Origin: a virus
DNA: 24,967 nucleotides
Virus record (IMG/VR): IMGVR_UViG_3300035698_018091
Coordinates: 1-24,967 of that record
Direction: 5' to 3' (one strand)
The notes under the pieces were generated by a model that worked only from the letters and a program-made list of their open reading frames with translations, had not been told where the DNA came from and searched no databases. Below, piece by piece: positions 15,613-21,869 of the stretch. A program made the position numbers and the translations under genes. The first letter of the stretch is position 1. The number at the start of each line of letters is the position of its first letter.

Positions 15613-16544
15613 GTGATAAGCAAACTTATGATATTTGGGTTGAAAAATATAGACCAATAAAATTTAAAGATGTTTTAATGCCAGCTGATACCAAAAAATT
15701 CTTTACTACTAAAATGAAACAAAAAAATATTGATAATCTTTTATTGGTATCATCATCTCCTGGGACTGGTAAAACTACTACAGCTAAATGTATTTGTAAT
15801 GATATGGAAGCTGAATATGATTATATTAATATTAGTAAGGATAGTGGAGTTGATACATTAAGATCTAGAATTTCAAAATTTGCTTCTTGTAAATCTTTTA
15901 GTGGTTCACCAAAAATTATGATATTAGATGAATTTGATGGTGCAAGTTCTCAATTACAAAAAGGTTTGCGCGCTGCTATAGAAGAATATCATAATAGTTG
16001 TAGATTCATTTTAATTTGTAATTATATTACACATATTATACAACCATTAAGATCTAGATTAACAGAAATTAATTATGATTTAAGTGAAACTAAAGTAATA
16101 GCTGAAATGAAACCTAAGATTGTAACTAGACTTATTGTTATTTTGAAAAATGAAAAGGTAGAATTTAGTATAGATACAATTCAACAGTTAGTTGATACAT
16201 ATTATCCTGATATAAGAAAAATGTTAGGATTATTACAACAATTTTCTACTGTTAGTGGTTGTATTACACCTGATATTTTTGACTATCAAGCTATTGATTC
16301 TGAATTTTACGATCTTATATTAAATAAAAAATTTCCGAAGGCTAGAAAATATGCTATTGAACATGGATATAATTACGATGAAATATTTACTTCTTTATTT
16401 AATAATTTTCTTCCATTAGTAGATAAAAGTAAATACGCACAAATTTTATTAATAATTGGTGAATATATGTATAGAAATGGATTTGTTATTGATAAGGAAA
16501 TTAATTTTGCTTGTATGCTAATGGAAATTATAGGAGTTTTATAA
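15609..16544 (+). CDS. Clamp loader ATPase subunit (gp44-like)
   Basis: AAA+ ATPase that opens the sliding clamp and places it on primed DNA. The 311 residues (T4 gp44: 319) begin with the loader signature WVEKYRPIKFKDV. Walker A is SSPGTGKTT (49-57), Walker B MILDEFD (104-110), sensor-1 region FILICNY (133-139), and the arginine-finger motif, usually SRC, appears as RSRL (148-151). The collar domain follows. AGGAAG and AGGAAG-like sites precede the ATG. Its usual partner gp62 is not adjacent here but two genes further on. Confidence 0.92.
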   Translation: MSDKQTYDIWVEKYRPIKFKDVLMPADTKKFFTTKMKQKNIDNLLLVSSSPGTGKTTTAKCICNDMEAEYDYINISKDSGVDTLRSRISKFASCKSFSGSPKIMILDEFDGASSQLQKGLRAAIEEYHNSCRFILICNYITHIIQPLRSRLTEINYDLSETKVIAEMKPKIVTRLIVILKNEKVEFSIDTIQQLVDTYYPDIRKMLGLLQQFSTVSGCITPDIFDYQAIDSEFYDLILNKKFPKARKYAIEHGYNYDEIFTSLFNNFLPLVDKSKYAQILLIIGEYMYRNGFVIDKEINFACMLMEIIGVL

Positions 16545-16545
16545 A

Positions 16546-17259
16546 ATGGTAAAAATAATTGTAGCAAGACATAATGAAGCTATATTTCAAGATTATTTAA
16601 GAAAAACTTTAGATATGATAACTGCTCAAGTATGTGAGATTCATAATGAAGCTGATATTAATAAAAATACTATGAGTATTAAATATAATAAAGGCATTAC
16701 AGCTCTTTTTAAGGAGGGTATTAATGATAATGATGTCATAGTATTTGTTCATGAAGATGTGCGCTTATTAGACCCTTATTTTATCCATAAGTTGGAATTA
16801 GTGTTTCAAGATAAGAAAGAAATAGGATTATTAGGTGTTATTGGAACATCTGTATTAGAAGAAAATGGAGCTTGGTGGAAAACAGCTGATAAAAATCTTA
16901 GAGGTCATATAATACAAGAAAATAAAGATAAAGAATTTCATTTAATAAAAGGTAATATTGGTTTTTATGATGATATGCTTTGTGTTGATGGACTTTTATT
17001 TGCAGTTAGAGGTAAATTATTAAATGATGGTATAAGATTTAATGAAGAATTAAAAGGTTTCGATTTTTATGATATTGATATTTGTATGCAAATATTAAAA
17101 GCTGGTTATAAGATAGGATGTGCTGATATTTTAGTTTGCCATAAAAGTACTGGTGATGGTAGTTTAAATAATAACTGGAAAACTAATAAAGATATTATTA
17201 TAAATAATTTAAAACAAGAAGGTTTTAAATTCCCATTGAAAGCTGGAGATTTTAAATGA
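16546..17259 (+). CDS. Glycosyltransferase family 2-like protein (StrF-type)
   Basis: A 237-residue protein with the pattern of the small GT-A glycosyltransferases of the StrF-like group: VKIIVARHNE at the N-terminus, NKGITALFKEGI, the metal-binding acidic motif VFVHEDVRLLDP (H69, E70, D71), DGLLFAVRGKLL and FDFYDIDICMQILKAGYKIG, a typical acceptor/base region. It would move a sugar to an unknown acceptor; phage uses include DNA-base or virion-protein decoration. It lies between the two clamp-loader subunit genes with tight spacing (1 base after gp44; 4-base overlap with the next), so it is expressed with the replisome. Substrate unknown. Confidence 0.75.
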   Translation: MVKIIVARHNEAIFQDYLRKTLDMITAQVCEIHNEADINKNTMSIKYNKGITALFKEGINDNDVIVFVHEDVRLLDPYFIHKLELVFQDKKEIGLLGVIGTSVLEENGAWWKTADKNLRGHIIQENKDKEFHLIKGNIGFYDDMLCVDGLLFAVRGKLLNDGIRFNEELKGFDFYDIDICMQILKAGYKIGCADILVCHKSTGDGSLNNNWKTNKDIIINNLKQEGFKFPLKAGDFK

Positions 17260-17765
17260 ATTTTTTTTCTGATATAAATAATATCTATCGGCATAGAAAT
17301 ATAATAGCTGAATATGAGAAAGAATTAATAGATTTACATAGTTATATGCCGGAATATTTTATATGTGAAGAATTTGTAGATCCAGAAATGTTCCATAAAT
17401 GTAATAAAAAATCTTTGGAATTTATATCTCCGAGGATTTTAATAACAGCTGATTCTATAAGAGAATATTTTGGTAAGAAGATGACTATTAATGACTGGAA
17501 ATTTGGTGGTCATAGAATGTGGAGTGGATTACGGACTCCTAGTTCATTTTATTATAGTCCTACTTCACAGCATAATTTTGGGAATGCTATTGATTTTTTA
17601 ATTGATGGTATTGATAGTATAGAAATTCGTAATGAAATTATATTAAATCAAAAACATTTTGCTTTTAAATATATTACTAGGATGGAAGATTTTAAAAATA
17701 TGTCATGGATTCATATAGATTGTGCTAATATAAAAAATAATAAAATAAAGATTGTAGGTAAATAA
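17256..17765 (+). CDS. M15-type peptidase (D-Ala-D-Ala carboxypeptidase-like)
   Basis: The 169-residue protein holds SGLRTP (90-95), SQHNFGNAIDF (105-115) and WIHIDC (151-156). These give the three zinc ligands H106, D113 and H153 of the M15 fold, a family including endolysins and VanX/DacB-like peptidases that cut peptidoglycan cross-links. There is no signal peptide or cell-wall-binding domain, and no holin nearby, so an ordinary lysis role is uncertain; it may be a virion or cytosolic peptidase. ATG overlaps the glycosyltransferase stop (ATGA) and its stop overlaps the gp62 start, placing it in the clamp-loader operon. Confidence 0.75.
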   Translation: MNFFSDINNIYRHRNIIAEYEKELIDLHSYMPEYFICEEFVDPEMFHKCNKKSLEFISPRILITADSIREYFGKKMTINDWKFGGHRMWSGLRTPSSFYYSPTSQHNFGNAIDFLIDGIDSIEIRNEIILNQKHFAFKYITRMEDFKNMSWIHIDCANIKNNKIKIVGK

Positions 17766-18151
17766 TGAAAATATTTGACCATTTAAATAATTTAACATCA
17801 AAGAAAATTGATTATGATGAATTTAATGATGAACAAGTAAAATCATATGATCCTTATATGATAAATAGATTTATTAGTATGGAAAATCTTTATTTAAATT
17901 TTGTTGGTATGATAAATATGTATAATATACCTAAAAAAAATCATTATAATTATTATTTAAATCATATGGCAAAAACTAGACTTTGGAATAAGTACATTAA
18001 AAAACCAAAAGAAATTAATAAAAAAGAAACTGAATGTTTAATGGATTATTTTGAAATAGGAAAAAAAGATGTTGAATATTATATTAAATTCTTATCAGTT
18101 GAACAAATAGCTGATATAGTAGGGAAATATGATTATGGAAAAACAAATTAA
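17765..18151 (+). CDS. Clamp loader small subunit (gp62-like)
   Basis: At 128 residues, the N-terminal half matches the pattern of T4-like gp62: MKIFDHLNNLTSKKIDYDEF, then FNDEQVKSYDPYMINRFISM, then a Tyr/Lys-rich helical part. gp62 joins four gp44 subunits to form the clamp loader and has no ATPase site. The protein is shorter than T4 gp62 (187), though similar short versions would be expected in distant relatives. It overlaps the peptidase stop by one base, has AGGT upstream, and overlaps the next gene by 23 bases. Separation from gp44 by two unrelated genes is unusual. Confidence 0.72.
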   Translation: MKIFDHLNNLTSKKIDYDEFNDEQVKSYDPYMINRFISMENLYLNFVGMINMYNIPKKNHYNYYLNHMAKTRLWNKYIKKPKEINKKETECLMDYFEIGKKDVEYYIKFLSVEQIADIVGKYDYGKTN

Positions 18152-18668
18152 AAATTTTAATTATATTGCTATGGATATTAAAAAGAAACCGTATTATGTA
18201 CCTATTATTGCTAAAAATAAAGATGAATTAATTGGATATTTAAAAGGATTTTTAGATTTTCAATCCTTAGTATTAAATAGTGATTTAGAAGAATTACCGT
18301 TAAATTTTTATGTTGCTAAACCAATATTAAATTCTATGAAATATAATGATGTATTACCTGATGGAAAATTTAGAACTGATATGAATATTAAAGAACAAAC
18401 TACATATATAAATGATATTATTAAAAATAATACTATTAAATATGGTTTAACAGATAATGATATTAATATATTAAATAGTGGTGATTATATTTTAGATTTT
18501 GAATGTCCTCATTGTAATAATTATTTGGCATTTAAAAACTTTAATGATATTCCAGATACAGTTTTTAGATGTCCAGAATGTAATAAAATATTAATAGATT
18601 ATACTAGAATTAATGAAGATAAAATTAAATATATAAACTTAGGTAAAAATAAAGGAGAAAGGAAATGA
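18129..18668 (+). CDS. Zinc-ribbon protein of unknown function
   Basis: This 179-residue protein has a C-terminal zinc ribbon, CPHC (about 131-134) and CPEC (about 153-156), preceded by an alpha/beta region I do not recognise (FNYIAMDIKKKPYYVPIIAK). An AGGG lies close before the ATG at 18129; ATG 18135 (MEKQIKNFNY) is an equally good start with better spacing. It overlaps the gp62-like gene by 23 bases and the next gene by 4, so it is part of the clamp-loader transcript. Zinc ribbons in such positions are often nucleic-acid or transcription-related, but nothing specific can be claimed. Confidence 0.7.
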   Translation: MIMEKQIKNFNYIAMDIKKKPYYVPIIAKNKDELIGYLKGFLDFQSLVLNSDLEELPLNFYVAKPILNSMKYNDVLPDGKFRTDMNIKEQTTYINDIIKNNTIKYGLTDNDINILNSGDYILDFECPHCNNYLAFKNFNDIPDTVFRCPECNKILIDYTRINEDKIKYINLGKNKGERK

Positions 18669-18847
18669 CTAAAATCATTGAAAACAAAGTTAAGTGTAAA
18701 AGTTGTGGAGATATAATTGTTAGTACACAAAATGGAAGAAAAGTTAGTTGTAGTTGTGGTAGTACAATTATAGATGGTGGTTTATTTGAATTAATTAGAG
18801 AAGGTAATGATTTTGATGAATTGACAAAATATTTTTTAAATGATTAG
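18665..18847 (+). CDS. 60-residue zinc-ribbon-like small protein
   Basis: It contains KCKSCGDIIVST and VSCSCGSTIIDGG, i.e. CxxC and CxC pairs about 15 residues apart, a compact zinc-ribbon pattern seen in small phage and bacterial proteins of unknown function. It has a strong ribosome site (GGAGAAAGGAA) and overlaps the upstream stop by 4 bases (ATGA). The acidic C-terminus (REGNDFDELTKYF) may be helical. Function unknown. Confidence 0.7.
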   Translation: MTKIIENKVKCKSCGDIIVSTQNGRKVSCSCGSTIIDGGLFELIREGNDFDELTKYFLND

Positions 18848-18856
18848 GAGCTAATA

Positions 18857-19540
18857 TTGAGAAAGAAAGTTATATTAATTAGTGGAAAAATGCAAAGTGG
18901 TAAAAATTCTTTTGCTGAATATATAAAACAACAATTCCGTAGTCGAGGATATAGTACAAAAGAAGATTTATTTGCTAAAGGTGTTAAAGATGGATGCAAA
19001 TCTGATTTTAAAATGGTTACTAATTATATTAATAAAATTGTAGCTGAAACTATAACAATATTGAGTATTTATGATACAATATATAAAGAACATAATAAAG
19101 ATGCTAAAAAAAGATTAAAAGATTTGGTTATAACTGATAATAATTGGTATGAAGATAAAACTGAATTAAGTAGATTATTATTACAAACATATGGAACTGA
19201 AATATTTAGAAATAAAGTTGGTATAAATTATTGGGTTGATATGATTAAAAAACGTGCCAAATCTAGTAAAAAAGATGTGTATATTATTACAGATACACGA
19301 TTCCCGAATGAAATAATTAATCTATATGATAATAAATATGATTTAATATCTATTAGAATTAATAAAAAAATGAATAGAATTAGTAAAAAAGATAATCATA
19401 GTAGTGAAAAAGCATTAGATGGATTTAAAGAATGGAATTATATTGTTGATAATAATAAAGATTTAAAAACATTACAAAAATCTAGTAGAACAATTGCTCG
19501 TGATATTATAGAAATGGAGGAAAATAATGCCATTGTTTGA
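18857..19540 (+). CDS. Deoxynucleoside monophosphate kinase (T4 gp1-like)
   Basis: Phosphorylates dNMPs for DNA synthesis. The 227 residues resemble T4 gp1 (241 aa). The P-loop is GKMQSGKNS (10-18), right after VILIS; DTRFPNE (in YIITDTRFPNEI) is typical of the phage dNMP-kinase family, and NHSSEKALDGF gives a lid-like segment. Translation must start at TTG (18857), with AGGAG 8 bases upstream, because the next ATG falls inside the P-loop. It overlaps the following gene by 14 bases. With RNR, dUTPase and DHFR it supplies nucleotide precursors. Confidence 0.85.
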   Translation: MRKKVILISGKMQSGKNSFAEYIKQQFRSRGYSTKEDLFAKGVKDGCKSDFKMVTNYINKIVAETITILSIYDTIYKEHNKDAKKRLKDLVITDNNWYEDKTELSRLLLQTYGTEIFRNKVGINYWVDMIKKRAKSSKKDVYIITDTRFPNEIINLYDNKYDLISIRINKKMNRISKKDNHSSEKALDGFKEWNYIVDNNKDLKTLQKSSRTIARDIIEMEENNAIV

Positions 19541-19805
19541 TTATAAATGTGTCGAATGTGGATTTCAAGATGAATATATAAAAAGTATTAGTGTCCCTAA
19601 AGATTTACAGCCACCTGAAAAATGTCCTAAATGTGATGGTGAAATGCAAAAATTAATGGATTGGGATTGGTCTAAAGGTCATGGAGGATTAGAATTTGTT
19701 GGTCGTGATTGGAATAGTCAGAAAGGTTTTAGGGATTGGAAAAAAGGTAAAAGTGCTGATTATATAGCAAATGTATTAACTAATCCAAATATAAATCCAT
19801 ATTAA
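19527..19805 (+). CDS. FmdB-like zinc-ribbon protein
   Basis: At 92 residues, it begins MPLFDYKCVECGFQDEYIKS and has CPKC about 25 residues later. This is the FmdB/CxxC_CxxC regulatory zinc ribbon (MPxYxYxCxxCG...CPxC), widespread but without a firm function. The rest (GGLEFVGRDWNSQKGFRDWK) is Trp/Gly-rich and unassigned. TGGAGG precedes the ATG. It is the third zinc-ribbon gene within 1.7 kb. Confidence 0.8.
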   Translation: MPLFDYKCVECGFQDEYIKSISVPKDLQPPEKCPKCDGEMQKLMDWDWSKGHGGLEFVGRDWNSQKGFRDWKKGKSADYIANVLTNPNINPY

Positions 19806-19819
19806 TAAGGGAGATTAAA

Positions 19820-20014
19820 ATGGCAGGTAAAGGTAGTAATAGAAGACCAGAAAATAGTAAGAATTTTAATATGAATTGGAATAATATAAATTGGAATGAT
19901 ACTATATCTTATAAAACTTTAAAAACAATGGATGCTTGTGTTAAAAATATGGCTAGTGGTAAAATTGGTGATGTTATTAATATTGAAAGGATTAATAAAG
20001 AGTTAAAGGGGTAA
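19820..20014 (+). CDS. Small basic protein, unknown function
   Basis: A 64-residue protein starting MAGKGSNRRPENSKNFNMNW, resembling short phage and bacterial proteins with a GKGSxRRPxN head and NW repeats (NMNWNNINWND). No catalytic or metal motif. GGGAG before the ATG and tight spacing to both neighbours support translation. Function unknown. Confidence 0.65.
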   Translation: MAGKGSNRRPENSKNFNMNWNNINWNDTISYKTLKTMDACVKNMASGKIGDVINIERINKELKG

Positions 20015-20019
20015 TTACT

Positions 20020-20202
20020 ATGAATATTAAAGAAAATACAAGTATTTGTACAGATGATTTTATGTATGATTTATTTTATGGTGGTTATATTAAACCAGAA
20101 GATATATTAGTAGATCAAAATGATATTAATAAAGTGAGATCTGCTATTGATATAATATTGGAATATAATAATTCTTGTAAAAATCATATAGTTGAAATAT
20201 AA
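20020..20202 (+). CDS. Small acidic protein, unknown function
   Basis: A 60-residue acidic protein with no recognised motif. AAGGGG lies about 9 bases before the ATG, 6 bases after the previous gene. It is the last gene of the long clamp-to-kinase run; its stop is directly followed by a consensus promoter at 20205. Confidence 0.6.
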   Translation: MNIKENTSICTDDFMYDLFYGGYIKPEDILVDQNDINKVRSAIDIILEYNNSCKNHIVEI

Positions 20203-20204
20203 TA

Positions 20205-20233
20205 TTGACATTCTTATTATTATAATATATATT
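20205..20233 (+). promoter_or_regulatory. Consensus sigma70 promoter
   Basis: TTGACA (20205-20210), a 17-base spacer and TATATT (20228-20233). It starts two bases after the stop codon of the 60-residue gene. Predicted initiation near 20240, only about 27 bases before a strong terminator hairpin. Confidence 0.75.
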
Positions 20234-20239
20234 AATTGG

Positions 20240-20306
20240 GAATTTGGTTAACTTCTTATAAAATGTAAAAGAACTTCCTAGGTTGCAACACGGGAAGTTC
20301 TTTTTA
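20240..20306 (+). ncRNA. Candidate short RNA between promoter and terminator
   Basis: A consensus promoter (20205) and a strong terminator (20267-20305) bracket about 66 nt with no plausible ORF. The expected product is a small RNA ending in a 12-bp hairpin. The upstream part contains AACTTC, which could compete with the terminator's left arm, so a conditional leader is also possible. Not matched to a known RNA family. Confidence 0.4.
20267..20305 (+). terminator. Intrinsic terminator
   Basis: AAAAGAACTTCC (20267-20278) pairs with GGAAGTTCTTTT (20293-20304), followed through a T-run at 20301-20305. The loop contains the palindrome GTTGCAAC (20282-20289), which could extend the structure. It ends the unit started at 20205. 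Confidence 0.85.
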
Positions 20307-20316
20307 TATTTAAGTT

Positions 20317-20345
20317 TTGACATTAATGTTTTTTGAATATATATT
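20317..20345 (+). promoter_or_regulatory. Consensus sigma70 promoter for the DHFR unit
   Basis: TTGACA (20317-20322), a 17-base spacer, TATATT (20340-20345), 28 bases before the 20373 ATG. Placed directly behind the terminator, it isolates the downstream genes (20373-21758) from upstream transcription. Confidence 0.75.
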
Positions 20346-20372
20346 ATTGTTTTAATATTAAAAGGAGATTAA

Positions 20373-20651
20373 ATGAAAAAAATAAATTTATTTGGATCAA
20401 AAGAAAGTGTTGGTAATTTTGATGATTTCTTTGATATTAATAAATATAAAAATATACAAGAAGCATATAAAAATGATGATTTTGTGAAAGGAGATTTTTT
20501 TAAAGATGATAATGATATATTATATATTAAGTTAATACATGTTAAAACTAATAAAGAAAAATTACATCAGTTATCAATACAAAAATGTTATTTTGGATTA
20601 GATCATGGCGATGATGACGTTGCTTATAATATGGCTATGGAATTATTATGA
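20373..20651 (+). CDS. Protein of unknown function
   Basis: A 92-residue acidic protein with no motif I recognise (KESVGNFDDFFDINKYKN...LDHGDDDVAYNMAMELL). AAAGGAG sits before the ATG and it is the first gene after the 20317 promoter. Its stop overlaps the ATG of the 37-residue gene (ATGA), showing translational coupling. Probably a small soluble phage early protein. Confidence 0.7.
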   Translation: MKKINLFGSKESVGNFDDFFDINKYKNIQEAYKNDDFVKGDFFKDDNDILYIKLIHVKTNKEKLHQLSIQKCYFGLDHGDDDVAYNMAMELL

Positions 20652-20761
20652 CAGAAAAAAGATGTAAGGAATTAATGGAACAAGTTGGCATGCCTAATAG
20701 TATTAGTTTGATGTTGGCTTTATATCAAGTAACTAATGAAACTGAACAAAAATTAGATTAA
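20648..20761 (+). CDS. 37-residue small protein
   Basis: It reads MTEKRCKELMEQVGMPNSIS then LMLALYQVTNETEQ. It starts in ATGA overlap with the previous gene, as many real genes in this window do, and has the look of small phage proteins with a GMPxSxSLxxAxxQV pattern. Two short helices are likely. No function can be given. The short length limits confidence. Confidence 0.55.
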   Translation: MTEKRCKELMEQVGMPNSISLMLALYQVTNETEQKLD

Positions 20762-20795
20762 AATTAACAAAATTATTAAAAGAAGGGTTATTAGA

Positions 20796-21269
20796 ATGAA
20801 ACCAATAATTTCATCAATAGCAGCAGTTAGTAAGAATAATATCATTGGTAATGGTCCAGATATACCATGGCATATAGTAGGAGAACAAGAACGATTTAAA
20901 CTACTAACAACCGGTGAAACTATTGTTATGGGAAGAAAAACATATGAAAGTATTGGTAAGCCATTACCTAATAGAAATACTATTGTAATGACAACACAAG
21001 ATATTATAATAGAAGGTGTGACTATTTGTAATAATGTTGATTCTGTTCTTGAATATACCAAAGATTTAAATCAAATTTTTATATGTGGAGGTCAACAAAT
21101 ATATGAGGCGTTCTGGGATATCACAACAGTATTATATTTAACCACAATTGAAATAGAAGTAGATGGTGATATTTATTTTCCTGAAGTTGGAGATGAATAT
21201 AAAACTATATGTTCTAAATATGTTAAAGCTAATATTAATTATATTGAACAGACATTAGTTAAATATTAA
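20796..21269 (+). CDS. Dihydrofolate reductase
   Basis: Reduces dihydrofolate to tetrahydrofolate with NADPH, supporting thymidylate synthesis. In 157 aa the family pattern is complete: ISSIAAVSKNNIIGNGPDIPW (Met20-loop region with the substrate-binding acid in DIPW), VMGRKTYESIGKPLPNRNTIV (NADPH binding), and IFICGGQQIYEAF (the GG cofactor loop) near residue 100. An AAGGG site precedes the ATG. T4 also has a DHFR gene (frd), near gene 32. No thymidylate synthase is visible here; it is probably elsewhere in the genome. Confidence 0.93.
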   Translation: MKPIISSIAAVSKNNIIGNGPDIPWHIVGEQERFKLLTTGETIVMGRKTYESIGKPLPNRNTIVMTTQDIIIEGVTICNNVDSVLEYTKDLNQIFICGGQQIYEAFWDITTVLYLTTIEIEVDGDIYFPEVGDEYKTICSKYVKANINYIEQTLVKY

Positions 21270-21291
21270 TTTAAAAGAATAGAGGTAATAA

Positions 21292-21510
21292 ATGATTTGG
21301 TATATAATAGGTTGGCTTATTTTAGGATTAATAGGAATGTGTATGTGTATATATTATGATAATATTAATCGTAATATTGATATTAAATATTTAATAGAAG
21401 TTATTTTTTTAATATTTCTTGGTCCAATATCTATACTAATGTTTTTTGAATGTATAATAAGAATTAAATGGGGTGATAATATCATATTCAAACAAAGAAA
21501 AATGAAATGA
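21292..21510 (+). CDS. Small two-helix membrane protein (paralogue A)
   Basis: At 72 residues it has two hydrophobic segments, about 2-21 (IWYIIGWLILGLIGMCMCIY) and about 35-56 (around IFLGPISILMFFECII), then a short basic tail. No signal-peptide cleavage site is obvious. It shares layout and short identities (MIW..., IK, LGP.IL) with the next gene, suggesting tandem duplication. GAGGT precedes the ATG. It might affect the host membrane, for instance in holin-like or superinfection roles, but nothing in the sequence proves that. Confidence 0.65.
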   Translation: MIWYIIGWLILGLIGMCMCIYYDNINRNIDIKYLIEVIFLIFLGPISILMFFECIIRIKWGDNIIFKQRKMK

Positions 21511-21758
21511 TTTGGATAGTGTATTGGTTTTTACTGGGTATATTTACAGCTATATTTATTATATATACAGTGTTTAAATATTATGATCATATAAGAATTA
21601 AACATATTATTATGTTACCTTTTATTATTGTATTAGGCCCTAGTATTATATTATATATGATTGTATATCTATTTCACATAATGTATGTAATACATGATAG
21701 TAGAAAGGACCATAGGATATTAAATAAAATAATTATTAAAAATAAAAATAAGTCTTGA
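21507..21758 (+). CDS. Small two-helix membrane protein (paralogue B)
   Basis: At 83 residues it has hydrophobic segments at about 2-22 (IWIVYWFLLGIFTAIFIIYT) and 35-60 (around MLPFIIVLGPSIILYMIVYL), then a strongly basic tail (KDHRILNKIIIKNKNKS). Similar in plan to the previous gene (MIWxxYW.L.G, IKxI...LGPxxIL), with which it overlaps by 4 bases (ATGA). The stop TGA lies inside the -35 element of the next promoter (TCTTGACA). Function unknown. Confidence 0.65.
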   Translation: MIWIVYWFLLGIFTAIFIIYTVFKYYDHIRIKHIIMLPFIIVLGPSIILYMIVYLFHIMYVIHDSRKDHRILNKIIIKNKNKS

Positions 21759-21783
21759 CATCACCCCTGATATCACATATATT
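21755..21783 (+). promoter_or_regulatory. Consensus sigma70 promoter for the RNA ligase
   Basis: TTGACA (21755-21760), 17-base spacer, TATATT (21778-21783). The -35 overlaps the stop codon of the upstream gene. The spacer holds a small palindrome TGATATCA (21768-21775) and two GAyATCAC copies, a possible operator. Confidence 0.75.
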
Positions 21784-21787
21784 ATTT

Positions 21788-21849
21788 AAGGGTTATTTAC
21801 TAACCTCCTTGTTTTCTCTCTAATGGGTTGGTCTTTCGGGGCCGACCCA
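21788..21849 (+). promoter_or_regulatory. Structured 5' leader of the RNA ligase gene, with terminator-like hairpin
   Basis: From the predicted start near 21790 the leader holds a small hairpin (GGTTA/TAACC), then CCTCCTT, then a strong stem of about 11 bp: TGGGTTGGTCT (21824-21834) with GGGCCGACCCA (21839-21849, G-T wobbles allowed), closed by a UUCG tetraloop. AATTTTAAC follows, a weak T-run. The stem is the most GC-rich spot nearby and lies just before the ribosome site AAAAGG. It may be a terminator/attenuator or a translation control element. Confidence 0.65.
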
Positions 21850-21869
21850 ATTTTAACTAAAAGGAATAT

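Noticed and set aside
20753-21061. Minus-strand 102-codon frame opposite DHFR
   Set aside because: Hydrophobic shadow of the DHFR gene, no ribosome site; DHFR itself is certain.
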